Below, piece by piece: positions 26,324 through 35,103 of a stretch of DNA of 64,000 bases. The notes under the pieces are model-generated. The model searched no databases, was not told the DNA's origin, and worked only from the letters and a program-made list of their open reading frames with translations. Every line of letters starts with the position of its first letter. Within the stretch, counting starts at the first letter, position 1. The position numbers and the translations under genes are program-made. The stretch is taken from NCBI GenBank assembly GCA_023397505.1, contig JAEWUC010000008.1, forward strand, positions 620,001 to 684,000, given 5' to 3'. This DNA comes from Bacteroidota bacterium (GTDB taxonomy: Bacteria > Bacteroidota > Ignavibacteria > Ignavibacteriales > Melioribacteraceae).

Positions 26324-28549
26324 TTACAAACTATATCTCAACCCGCTGTAAATCATTCTTCCGTTTACTGGTCCCCATATTAAAGAGGCATCAAAATATT
26401 TTCCGTTTGGATTTGACGGGTCGATAATCAAATCATGCTGGCGGAAATCGAATAGATTTTCTACTCCGATGTACAAATCAAAATCCTTTGTAAATGTTCT
26501 CGTTACCTGTGCATTAACAACAGCAAAAGCGGGCGAGCGCTCGATTGCGTGTAAACCGTCCGGATTCGCGGAAGTTGACGGAATTCGTTTTGAATCAAAC
26601 CAATTCAACGTCAAATCGTAAGTCATTTGAACATCTTCTTCATTTTCTTTTTCTGTTGCGTATCCAAAATTAAGAAGCACACGGTTTTTAGAACTCAAAG
26701 CCCTATCCATCCATGCGTTGTTTATATTTTGTTTTACATCAAGATAACGGTACGCAATTCTCGTATCAAATCTTTCGAACGGCTGAAAGTTTAATTCAAC
26801 TTGCAGACTATTTGAGTACGATCCGTTTTTAACAGAGGAGAAAATAATTTTCTGCGGATTGGTATCGAGATCGGCAATATTAATATTTTCAAAATTCGTT
26901 CTGTAGAAATCAACAGTTATAGTTCCTTCGCGGTAGTTGTACAAGAAATAATGAGTTGCGGAAACACCGAAATTCCATGCACTTTCCTGCGCTAATCCAT
27001 ATCCGAAATTGTTCAATTGATTGATTTCAATATTTCTCGAACTTGCGAATACGGAAGAGTATTCATTGAAAATATTTGATGATCTGAAACCTCGTCCTGC
27101 TACAGCGCGGAAAATCCAATCTGCGTTTGGCGAATAGCGCAAATGCAGACGAGGCGTAAACATAAAACCGTACTCGTTGTGAAAATCGCCGCGCGTACCG
27201 AGTATTGCTGAGAATGATTCGTCGGGATTGAATGTGTATTCGAAAAACGCACCGGGCACTTTTTCAATTCGCGAATAATTCTGTGTTAAAAATGTTTCAT
27301 TGAATTCATCGAATACAAAACTTGCGCCTGTTCTGAATTTGTGAACGGGAGAACCTATTATTGATTGGTAAATAAAATTAAAATATCCATTCTTTTGATT
27401 ACCTGAATAATTCCTCATTCCAAACAAAGAATTGTTTTTAAAATTATTAAAAGACCATTGTAGTCCGAACGATTGTACATCCTGATCCGGGAATACATAA
27501 CCGAGTTTTCCGTAAACATTCCACTGTTCGGATTTCGTATTGTAATTATAATTTGACCCGTGAAATGTTCCGCCGTTTTTATCGTCGTTCACGTATTGAA
27601 AACCTAACTGACTTTCCCAGCCGGAATCGGAAACGTACTGCCAGCGCTGCATCAAATTGAAAATTGTAAATGCCGGCATATCCATAAAATTATCGCTGTT
27701 CATATCAATTTTAGTTTGGCGTGAGCTTGCATGAAGCAATGTCATTGCAGAGAGATGTTCGCTTAATTCAAAACGGTAATTAAAATTTCCTTCGAAACGC
27801 TGGTCATTGTCGCCGTATAAATTTAAGTACACCGGTTTCTCGTCAATTGCAAAAGGTTTTTTAATGTCAACATCAATTTGTCCTGTGATTGATTCAAAAC
27901 CGTTTACAACCGAACCGATTCCTTTCGCGACATTAATTGCCTGAACCCATGGACCCGGAACGTAAGTCAACCCAACGCTGGACATTAATCCCCGGAAGTA
28001 AGGAAGATTTTCTATTGTTGATTGAGTATAAATTCCCGAAAGACCGAGCATCTCTATCTGCCTCGCGCCTGTTATGGCATCGGTGAATGAAACGTCGATC
28101 GATGGATTCGTTTCGAAACTTTCGGAAAGAGTGCAGCATGCGGCTTTCTTTAATTCCTTCTGCGTCATTACCGATTTGTTTTCAACGCTCATAAAATCGT
28201 TGAATGTTGATGAAGTATTCCCTACAACTTCTACATTGCCAAGTTTGTAATCATCGCTTTGTAAAATGACTTCCAAAAAATCATTGTTTGCTACTTCAAG
28301 AGTATCGGAAACATAACCAATGTATGAAACAATTAGCTTTTTGGTTTCTTTAACCGGATGAATATGAAACTCGCCTTTTTCATCTGTTGTTGTCCCAACA
28401 GTTGTTCCCATCCAAATAATATTCGCGCCGATAAGAGGCGAGATTTTACCCGAAGGTGTTTTCTCGCCGACCATTCCGGCAACGTGTTCCTGCCCGAAAA
28501 TATTTCCGGCAAGAAGTAAAACGAATAAAAATAATTTTACAGATTTCAT
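26324..28549 (-). CDS. TonB-dependent receptor with carboxypeptidase-regulatory-like domain, copper-type neighbourhood
   Basis: An outer-membrane active transporter of 741 aa from the ATG at 28549, which has AGGAG upstream; more distant in-frame ATGs run into the HMA gene. It has a signal peptide (to NIFGQ) and then a CarboxypepD_reg-like domain (about 22-110), with GTTVGTTTDEKGEF. The plug follows (KKAACCTLSESFETNPSIDV) and then a 22-strand-type barrel ending in the C-terminal aromatic/hydrophobic RYSL. It is 31 bp downstream of the HMA-domain gene, with the HYC_CC_PP gene before that. This grouping suggests metal, probably copper, uptake or response; that is inferred. Confidence 0.85.
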   Translation of the reverse strand: MKSVKLFLFVLLLAGNIFGQEHVAGMVGEKTPSGKISPLIGANIIWMGTTVGTTTDEKGEFHIHPVKETKKLIVSYIGYVSDTLEVANNDFLEVILQSDDYKLGNVEVVGNTSSTFNDFMSVENKSVMTQKELKKAACCTLSESFETNPSIDVSFTDAITGARQIEMLGLSGIYTQSTIENLPYFRGLMSSVGLTYVPGPWVQAINVAKGIGSVVNGFESITGQIDVDIKKPFAIDEKPVYLNLYGDNDQRFEGNFNYRFELSEHLSAMTLLHASSRQTKIDMNSDNFMDMPAFTIFNLMQRWQYVSDSGWESQLGFQYVNDDKNGGTFHGSNYNYNTKSEQWNVYGKLGYVFPDQDVQSFGLQWSFNNFKNNSLFGMRNYSGNQKNGYFNFIYQSIIGSPVHKFRTGASFVFDEFNETFLTQNYSRIEKVPGAFFEYTFNPDESFSAILGTRGDFHNEYGFMFTPRLHLRYSPNADWIFRAVAGRGFRSSNIFNEYSSVFASSRNIEINQLNNFGYGLAQESAWNFGVSATHYFLYNYREGTITVDFYRTNFENINIADLDTNPQKIIFSSVKNGSYSNSLQVELNFQPFERFDTRIAYRYLDVKQNINNAWMDRALSSKNRVLLNFGYATEKENEEDVQMTYDLTLNWFDSKRIPSTSANPDGLHAIERSPAFAVVNAQVTRTFTKDFDLYIGVENLFDFRQHDLIIDPSNPNGKYFDASLIWGPVNGRMIYSGLRYSL

Positions 28550-28580
28550 GATCTTAAAACTCCTTTCGTATTTATAAAAA

Positions 28581-28925
28581 TTAGTGTGTGTTGTTGCCGT
28601 CCCTGTACAAACAGCAATCGGGTAAATTTTCATAAACCGAATTTGGAGCTTTAAATTTTTCCGTATCATGACCTGCTTCTGCAATTCTGTGTTGAAGCGA
28701 ATCAATTGTTATATCGGATGATAAATATGCAACTTTTAGAATTTTAGAATTCTTATCCCACTTTGCAAATTTTACTTCTTTAATTTTTACTGCCTTTTCA
28801 ATTCTGTTTTTACACATGCCGCAGTTGCCTGAAACTTTTATTTCGGCTTCTATAACTTTTTTATCCTGCGCGAATGTTGTTAAAACAAATAATAAAATGA
28901 TTGAAAGAGATATTAATTTTCTCAT
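28581..28925 (-). CDS. Periplasmic heavy-metal-associated (HMA) domain protein
   Basis: The 114-aa product has a signal peptide (1-19, FAQ) and one HMA fold with the metal-binding CGMC (Cys35-Cys38) in GNCGMCKNRIEKA. The C-terminus adds a CC pair (LPDCCLY) and a His-containing tail, which may provide extra ligands. HMA proteins carry Cu(I), or Hg/Zn in some cases. It lies between the HYC_CC_PP gene and a TonB-dependent receptor in one reverse-strand cluster, so delivery or sensing of copper in the periplasm is the likely role. Confidence 0.87.
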   Translation of the reverse strand: MRKLISLSIILLFVLTTFAQDKKVIEAEIKVSGNCGMCKNRIEKAVKIKEVKFAKWDKNSKILKVAYLSSDITIDSLQHRIAEAGHDTEKFKAPNSVYENLPDCCLYRDGNNTH

Positions 28926-28996
28926 GACTTTTCTCCTAATTTTTAAAATAGTTTATGGTGAACACGAGTGTTCAATAATTAAAAACCGGAGGAAGT

Positions 28997-29380
28997 CTAA
29001 ATTCTAAATGTGCAGTTTAATATGTTGGTTTTATTTAATGGCGGGGAATGAAATGAATCAAAATAAATTTGTGAAGAAATATTTTCTTGTAAAAATTCCG
29101 TTGATGTAACGGGTTGAATAAAATCAATTAATTCAATTGAAGCTGGTTCGTATTTCGAGACGCTTTGATGTAAGTCTCGGATTTGAAATTCCATAACTTC
29201 GGTTTTACAGCATGAAGATTCGCACGGATCGCCGCAGCAATCGGTTGGCTCGCTTTTAGTATCGGCGGCATATAAATCCACTTCAATCGCGTAGCTGCCG
29301 CAATAATGTGTGGAAATTTGAATGCCGATAGTTAGTAATAAATAGAAAACGGCAAACGCTATGTGTAATGCTTTTTTCAC
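28997..29380 (-). CDS. HYC_CC_PP family protein
   Basis: The 127-aa product has an N-terminal hydrophobic signal/anchor (about 5-22). It also has the motifs that give the family its name: HYCG (residues ~26-29), CC pairs (DCCGDPCESSCCKT, ~49-60) and a late PP (SPP). Such proteins are known from Bacteroidota, usually beside TonB-dependent receptors or HMA proteins, with copper suspected. The gene is 71 bp upstream of the HMA gene in the same direction and is probably the first gene of the operon. Confidence 0.8.
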   Translation of the reverse strand: MKKALHIAFAVFYLLLTIGIQISTHYCGSYAIEVDLYAADTKSEPTDCCGDPCESSCCKTEVMEFQIRDLHQSVSKYEPASIELIDFIQPVTSTEFLQENISSQIYFDSFHSPPLNKTNILNCTFRI

Positions 29381-29447
29381 GATCCAAAGATAAAAAAAAT
29401 ATATTTTGTATGCAGATATACTATCGAATTATTTGGTCAAAAATTTA

Positions 29448-29472
29448 TACCGCCGGCTCAAAACCGGCGGTA
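29448..29472 (-). terminator. Terminator of the prohibitin-family gene
   Basis: TACCGCCGG (29448-29456) pairs with CCGGCGGTA (29464-29472). On the reverse strand it is followed by TAAATTTTT. Confidence 0.75.
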
Positions 29473-29484
29473 ATGTATTTACAA

Positions 29485-30351
29485 TTATTGATTGAGAATA
29501 ATAGGCAATCCATTCTTACCCGAACCAATTATAACAATTTTAGCGTTCGGAGAATTTGCTAGCTTTTCGGTTGCTTCAATTCCTTTCCATTCAAGCAATT
29601 GCTGACTTATACCACGTGCAACAATATCCTGAAAATCCGCAACGCCTTTTGCTTCAATTCTTTTTCTATCGGCTTCTTGTTCTTCGCGTTTTAAAATAAA
29701 TTGCATACGCTGACTTTCCTGCTCTGCTTTTAATTTTTCTTCAATAGATGCCGTTAAACCGGATGGTAAAATTATCTGACGCATAGGTGCCGATTCAATT
29801 GTAATTCCGCGAGGACCCACGAGGTTTTCAAGATCATGTTTAATCTCACCGGCCAGTTGTTCTCGTGATGCAGTGTAAAGAGCTTTTGCATCATATTTGG
29901 CGGTTACACCGCGCACGACTGAACGAAATTGCGGCATTAAAATTATCTCGCCGTAATTTTCCCCGACAGACTTATAAATCTTTGATGCATTGTCGGGATC
30001 GAGACTGTAAAGCAAACTTATTTCCAATTGAACGCTCAATCCTTCTTTGGAAGGAACATTCATTGTCTCTTTTATTTCCTGTGTCTTGATACTGAATTTT
30101 ATAACGTTTGCAAGAGGATTCACAAAATTAACCCCTGCTTTTAATGTATTGCTGCTAACATTGCCGAGAAAATCAACCACTCCAACAGTACCTGCAGGCA
30201 CAACAGTAAACACTTGCATTAATGCGAGTATTCCGCCGACAGCAATACCAATGCTTGCGAATTTTTTCTCCTGGTATCTTCCAGCTTTTTTAAGATTGAT
30301 ATACGTTGCTATAGATGCTGCTACTATTAATAGGGCTATTACAAATATCAT
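29485..30351 (-). CDS. Prohibitin-family SPFH/Band 7 membrane protein
   Basis: The 288-aa product has two hydrophobic segments at the N-terminus (about 2-20 and 31-53). An SPFH domain follows (GTVGVVDFLGNVSSNTLKAG...), then a helical coiled-coil region (IEEKLKAEQESQRMQFILKREEQEADRKRIEAKGVADFQ). Prohibitin-like proteins assemble into large rings in the membrane and modulate FtsH-type proteolysis or lipid microdomains. The gene is alone between terminators. Confidence 0.9.
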   Translation of the reverse strand: MIFVIALLIVAASIATYINLKKAGRYQEKKFASIGIAVGGILALMQVFTVVPAGTVGVVDFLGNVSSNTLKAGVNFVNPLANVIKFSIKTQEIKETMNVPSKEGLSVQLEISLLYSLDPDNASKIYKSVGENYGEIILMPQFRSVVRGVTAKYDAKALYTASREQLAGEIKHDLENLVGPRGITIESAPMRQIILPSGLTASIEEKLKAEQESQRMQFILKREEQEADRKRIEAKGVADFQDIVARGISQQLLEWKGIEATEKLANSPNAKIVIIGSGKNGLPIILNQ

Positions 30352-30454
30352 TTTCGCTCCTCACGTTTGTTTGAATTTGTTACTAAGATAAATAACTTTT
30401 TCATTAAAAAAGTTTATTAATTATATTCACATAAAATATAACCCCGATTAGAAA

Positions 30455-31318
30455 ATGATTGGAAATAAAATGAATGATAACTTTTATATAAAAACAATGT
30501 CGCGCAGTGAACTTGATTTTGCAATTAACTTAGCAGCTGAAGAAGGATGGAACCCGGGTCTGCATGATACGAATGCTTTCTTCGATGCGGACAAAAACGG
30601 ATTCTTAATTGGCTATTTAAATGAAAAACCTATCGGTTGTATTTCTGCTGTTTCTTATAATAATAAATTCGGGTTTATTGGATTTTACATAATCATTCCC
30701 GAATACCGGGGAAAAGGTTACGGGATTAAATTATGGAAAGCGGCGATGGATAAATTGAAGAATCATAATATTGGACTTGACGGAGTAATTGAACAACAAG
30801 AAAATTATAAGAAATCCGGTTTTAAATTGGCATATAGTAATATAAGGTACGAATGGACGAATTTTGCCGAGCCAATTTTTGATGAAAGGATTATCAATAT
30901 TTCTCAAGTTCCATTTAATACTATTAAAGATTTTGATAGAAAATTTTTTCCTGAAGAAAGAAGCGATTTTCTGAAATCATGGTTGGATATGCCCGAATCA
31001 TTCTCTTATGCATATATAACGAACAATCAAATCAATGGTTATGGAGTAATTAGAAAATGTAGAAGTGGGTATAAAATAGGTCCGCTTTTTTCCGAAAGCA
31101 TTGACATAGCTGAAAAGTTATTTCTTAAACTTTGCTCGTCGGTGGAAAGCGGTTTAAGTATTTATTTGGATGTACCGGAAGTGAATAGTGGGGGAATTTT
31201 GTTTGCAAATAAATATAAAATGAAAAAAGTATTCGGTACAGCAAGAATGTATACTGAAAAATTTCCTGAATTACCCTTAAACAAAATTTTCGGTGTTACA
31301 ACTTTTGAGCTGGGTTGA
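30455..31318 (+). CDS. GNAT N-acetyltransferase
   Basis: The 287-aa product has an N-terminal GNAT domain with the acetyl-CoA pyrophosphate loop in PEYRGKGYGIKLW (about 85-97). It starts with a LAAEEGWNPGLHD segment typical of YitH-like acetyltransferases. The C-terminal ~130 residues match a second GNAT-like half (YGVIRKCRSGYKIGPLFSE). The substrate is unknown. A second ATG at 30470, with GGA upstream, could be the real start. It is divergent from the prohibitin gene and convergent with the DUF5686 gene. Confidence 0.82.
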   Translation: MIGNKMNDNFYIKTMSRSELDFAINLAAEEGWNPGLHDTNAFFDADKNGFLIGYLNEKPIGCISAVSYNNKFGFIGFYIIIPEYRGKGYGIKLWKAAMDKLKNHNIGLDGVIEQQENYKKSGFKLAYSNIRYEWTNFAEPIFDERIINISQVPFNTIKDFDRKFFPEERSDFLKSWLDMPESFSYAYITNNQINGYGVIRKCRSGYKIGPLFSESIDIAEKLFLKLCSSVESGLSIYLDVPEVNSGGILFANKYKMKKVFGTARMYTEKFPELPLNKIFGVTTFELG

Positions 31319-31335
31319 GTTTGTTGCATTAGTAA

Positions 31336-31363
31336 CAGAATGCTTTATTAAAAAAACATTCTG
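31336..31363. terminator. Weak hairpin between convergent genes
   Basis: CAGAATG (31336-31342) pairs with CATTCTG (31357-31363) across an A-rich loop, between the GNAT gene and the DUF5686 gene. Confidence 0.4.
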
Positions 31364-31373
31364 CATTCAGAAA

Positions 31374-33758
31374 TTACAGCAGCGTTCCGATACCGGCTGT
31401 TACAGAAATGTTTTTTTGTGAATTGTAACCTACGTTAATTCTGAGAACTCCGAGTATTCTGGAAATCGCCGCATAAATTTCCCAATAAGGTTTTTTCATC
31501 TCCGCGCTTATAGTATGGGTTGAGTTATTCCATGTTTTGAAAACGCTTGCACCGGTAATAAAATCAAGATGAAGGTTGGAAATAAAATCCAAACCTAATG
31601 ATTGGAAGGGAATAGTTCTCCAATTGTGCTCGGCGTGAAGTTCGATAATTTCTGTTCCGGAATATGTGTATGGATTTAATCCTTTAATTACACCAGCGGG
31701 AGAATAAAATCCAAGCGCGGTTGCATGGCTGAATAAATGCTGCTGCCCGAAATTGCCTGTAACAATTCCTGCATTTAAAATTAATTGAAGGTACGGTGCA
31801 ATAAATAATTCATCATAAAATGTTTTTACATTAATCAATCCTGAGATGCTAAATCGTTTGTAGTTGAAATCGCTTGCGAATGACGGATTTGAAAAATCAA
31901 CTTGTGCAAACAACCCATCCTCCGGAATAAATTTAATTTCTAAAGGATTTTTTCCTAAAAATATTTTTGTGGTTAATCTTCTGTCGCTTCCTTCCGAAAT
32001 TACGGGATTAATTCTCGGCGTTCTGTTTGATTTAAAAATGCTTTGATACCTTAATTCAGGCAATGATTTTTCTTCTTCAGTGATAAATTCAAGTTTAGCG
32101 GAAAAATTTTTGGCGATAATTTTATGTATTCCTAATTCAAAACCGGTCGACAAATAATAATTGAATTGATCATCAAATCCCAGTGTTACACCAACACTGT
32201 TATAAAGTTCATTGTAGGGAGTTATCATCTGCCATGGGCGGGTAGTGTGATAAACTTTTGCTTCAAATTCATTGATGAAAAATTTTTTAAATGAATAGTT
32301 TAATCCAATCTCGCCCTGTAATTTCTTTCTTTGAAAAGCGTACCCGCTTGAGATATTATACATCAGTTTATTTTTAAATAAATACCCGTTGTAATGTGGA
32401 CCAATCACAATTCCGTTAACGCGGTTATTATATGCTATCAAATAATTCGATGCAAGATTGTATAAAGTTGAAAAAATGTCTTTGTTGCTTGTCCCAATTT
32501 TAGTACCGGGTTTCGGAATTAAACTAGCTAGTGCTCCGGTTACTTTTATCATTTTGTCGAGAGTTTTACTGCTGTCCAAACTTGTATAAGCTTCAACTTC
32601 AGCGGCGGTCAGCGGAATGGGTCTCATATCATTTATGTCATTCTTGCTAAGAATAATTGGACTTCGCTCATGACCGGTAGTATCGCAAGTGTAGCCGCCG
32701 TATTTAGATGTTTTTGCATATTCGATTGAATCCGGAATTGCTTCGTTGATTTTATATTCAGTAATACTATTTAACAAATTGAATTCCATTTTTTCGGCGC
32801 CGAGCAAACCCTGGAAATTGATTTCAAAACCAGCATTGCTTTCAACATAATTTGGAAGCCAATAACCGTAATACTTCCCAAGCTGTTGTACAAATTTTAC
32901 CGAAAGATCATTCACAAATGGAAAACGAACGCCTTTGTTGATTTCAAGATTAATACTATTTAATGCATACATGCTATTTTCTATGGTAATCTCACCTTGC
33001 ATCAATGGTTGAATGTTTGAAAGCGGAATAACTTTTATTTTATAGATATCTCCGTTCGAAGAAGTTGTAACCCCCAATAGTTTGTAATCATAATAATCGA
33101 AAGCGTTATCGGCTAACGGAAGAAATATTTTATTCATAATAACAGTTAATGTATCGCGGGAAAAATCGGAGTAGTAGCTATTGGTTAAATTAATTTTTAT
33201 TGAGCTTGTTTGATTTTGATTTTCGGTCTTACGTGTAGATAATATGAATTCTTTTTCCCAATCATCGATTTTATTGTAGCCCTTTAAAAAGGATTCTTCA
33301 ATAACAGCAACATCACCCGCGGATTTGATAATCATTTTTGAATATGCGTTGAACTCAAAATTATTTAATCCTTTTCTGTTTTCTTTTTTTCTTTTTATTG
33401 CCTCGCGGATAATTCTGTATGCCGGGTCTTCGTTTGCGTTAACAATAACTTCGCCAAGTTTAATTGCGTCCGGTTTTAGTTTTACATTTAATTTTTTGCT
33501 TATTGGAATATTTACCGGGATAATTTCGGATTTGTAACCGATATAAGAGAAAACAAGTTTATAATTACCGGGTGTTAATTTGATGCTGTAAAAACCATCG
33601 TAATTTGATGCAGTACCGTTTGTTGTTTCGTCTATTCTTATGTTTGCAAAGCTAAGTGGTTTGCCAGTCTCCGCATCGCTTATTAATCCGGCAACTTCAA
33701 ATTTTTGAGAATGGATTGTTGTAATAAATAAAAACAAGAATGCTAATACACGTTTCAA
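31374..33758 (-). CDS. DUF5686/CarboxypepD_reg-like outer membrane protein
   Basis: The 794-aa product has a signal peptide (1-17). A carboxypeptidase regulatory-like Ig domain follows (about 19-105, with TNGTASNYDGFYSIKL and LVFSYIGYKSE), then the DUF5686 region starting near AYRIIREAIKRKK. The long C-terminal part is rich in alternating beta strands and resembles an outer-membrane barrel of the Omp85/patatin-like type. The function is unknown; these proteins are abundant in Bacteroidota. It is transcribed singly and convergent with the GNAT gene. Confidence 0.83.
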   Translation of the reverse strand: MKRVLAFLFLFITTIHSQKFEVAGLISDAETGKPLSFANIRIDETTNGTASNYDGFYSIKLTPGNYKLVFSYIGYKSEIIPVNIPISKKLNVKLKPDAIKLGEVIVNANEDPAYRIIREAIKRKKENRKGLNNFEFNAYSKMIIKSAGDVAVIEESFLKGYNKIDDWEKEFILSTRKTENQNQTSSIKINLTNSYYSDFSRDTLTVIMNKIFLPLADNAFDYYDYKLLGVTTSSNGDIYKIKVIPLSNIQPLMQGEITIENSMYALNSINLEINKGVRFPFVNDLSVKFVQQLGKYYGYWLPNYVESNAGFEINFQGLLGAEKMEFNLLNSITEYKINEAIPDSIEYAKTSKYGGYTCDTTGHERSPIILSKNDINDMRPIPLTAAEVEAYTSLDSSKTLDKMIKVTGALASLIPKPGTKIGTSNKDIFSTLYNLASNYLIAYNNRVNGIVIGPHYNGYLFKNKLMYNISSGYAFQRKKLQGEIGLNYSFKKFFINEFEAKVYHTTRPWQMITPYNELYNSVGVTLGFDDQFNYYLSTGFELGIHKIIAKNFSAKLEFITEEEKSLPELRYQSIFKSNRTPRINPVISEGSDRRLTTKIFLGKNPLEIKFIPEDGLFAQVDFSNPSFASDFNYKRFSISGLINVKTFYDELFIAPYLQLILNAGIVTGNFGQQHLFSHATALGFYSPAGVIKGLNPYTYSGTEIIELHAEHNWRTIPFQSLGLDFISNLHLDFITGASVFKTWNNSTHTISAEMKKPYWEIYAAISRILGVLRINVGYNSQKNISVTAGIGTLL

Positions 33759-33834
33759 TTTATTAATCAGCCAATTGTTGATTTATAAACGAAATAAACA
33801 TATAAAATGTTACATGAAAATTTTAATAAAAATA

Positions 33835-33857
33835 GGGATCGCAAAGTTTGCGATCCC
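33835..33857 (-). terminator. Terminator of the DUF2911 gene
   Basis: GGGATCGCAA (33835-33844) pairs with TTGCGATCCC (33848-33857), followed on the reverse strand by TATTTTTATT. Confidence 0.75.
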
Positions 33858-33864
33858 TGCCAGG

Positions 33865-34929
33865 TTATTTTAATTCTTCAATTGTCTTTTTAATTCTTTG
33901 ATGTTGGTTTTCGGGAGCTTTGTCCAAAGCTAATTTATAATATTTTGCAGCGTTTTCTTTATCGCCTTTAACTCCAAATGCTTCAGCTAAACTATCATAA
34001 ACATTCCACGAATTGGGATATTTCTCAATGTTCATCTTGAAAATTTCAATTGCCCGGTCAATATCTTTGAATTGAAGCATTAAAGTATAACCGTAAGTAT
34101 TCAATTCATTTTCGGTTGCAATGTTTATTGCTTCTTTTGTCAATTCCGCAGCTTCGCTTTTTTTGCCTTGCTTTTCCAACAATTGGGATTTTGTTAACAA
34201 GTTGGAGCCGGTTTTTTGAATTGAGATTGAGTGATCAATCCATTTTGATGCTTCATCAAGATTAATATTTCTTGCAATGCAGTATGCCGCAGCTTGTTGA
34301 TAATTATTTGCATTGAATCCAGCCGCCCCGACAAGTGTTTTTCTAAAACGATCAAGCACAATATTATCGGTGTCGAATTCAGCGCTGAATTTAATTTTTA
34401 AATTCTCCCATTTCAAAAAAACATCGGCTGATTTATTTGTTAGATTTTCAAAACCATAAGTGAGCCACTCTGCAAAATCGGATTTCTCGGGGCGTGCGGT
34501 AATTCGCAGAGCATCATCTTTTTGATCATAGAAAAAACTTCCCCATGCGGTACTTGTTTTACTAAAAATGATTGTCCAATCCTCCTCGGTTGGAATCATG
34601 TGCAAACCGTAAGTTCCGGCAGGCAGTAACCTATCGTTTATTTTCACATCATCTGTAAATGATATTGTTGTGTTTTCATTTGCGCCTGCGCGCCACGGGG
34701 ATTCTTTGGCTGTACCGAAACCGAGGTTCGTCATTCCGTATGGAACGAGACCGCCCCAAACTTCTCGTCCTTTTACCGCGGGACGGTTGTAGTCAATTGC
34801 TATTTCGCTGAGTCCGATTTCCTGCATTACTTTGGCGTGCGGACTTGCTTGCACTTGCGGTAAATTCTGTGCGGATATATTTACAGCAATAAATAGAACC
34901 GGTACTAAAATTAGTTTGGTTAATTTCAT
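33865..34929 (-). CDS. DUF2911 protein with C-terminal TPR repeats
   Basis: I use the ATG at 34929 with AGGAG six bases upstream; a TTG lies two codons earlier. The 354-aa product has a signal peptide (ending near ISAQ), the DUF2911 domain (about 22-175, with VKGREVWGGLVPYG and WRAGANENTTI) and about three TPR-like helical pairs to the end (SWNVYDSLAEAFGVKGDKENAAKYYKLAL). The domain is widespread in Bacteroidota and Ignavibacteria with no assigned function. Its promoter must lie in the 170 bp that also contains the terminator of the upstream receptor gene. Confidence 0.87.
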   Translation of the reverse strand: MKLTKLILVPVLFIAVNISAQNLPQVQASPHAKVMQEIGLSEIAIDYNRPAVKGREVWGGLVPYGMTNLGFGTAKESPWRAGANENTTISFTDDVKINDRLLPAGTYGLHMIPTEEDWTIIFSKTSTAWGSFFYDQKDDALRITARPEKSDFAEWLTYGFENLTNKSADVFLKWENLKIKFSAEFDTDNIVLDRFRKTLVGAAGFNANNYQQAAAYCIARNINLDEASKWIDHSISIQKTGSNLLTKSQLLEKQGKKSEAAELTKEAINIATENELNTYGYTLMLQFKDIDRAIEIFKMNIEKYPNSWNVYDSLAEAFGVKGDKENAAKYYKLALDKAPENQHQRIKKTIEELK

Positions 34930-35053
34930 TGCCAACTCCTTTTGGATTTGTTTTATTTTTTAGTTCGGATTAAATGCGGGACAATGTTGAGACGCACTGT
35001 TTCGGTTAATGTTTCGCCGTATGGATGTTGTTTTAAAAAGGAGAAGTATTTTT

Positions 35054-35093
35054 ACATCTTTTACTCCGTCATAATTGGCGGAGTAAAAGATGT
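35054..35093. terminator. 15-bp perfect hairpin downstream of the TonB receptor gene
   Basis: ACATCTTTTACTCCG (35054-35068) pairs fully with CGGAGTAAAAGATGT (35079-35093). It lies 11 bp after the receptor gene in its reverse direction and before the DUF2911 start. Confidence 0.65.
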
Positions 35094-35103
35094 ATTTTCA
35101 AAA

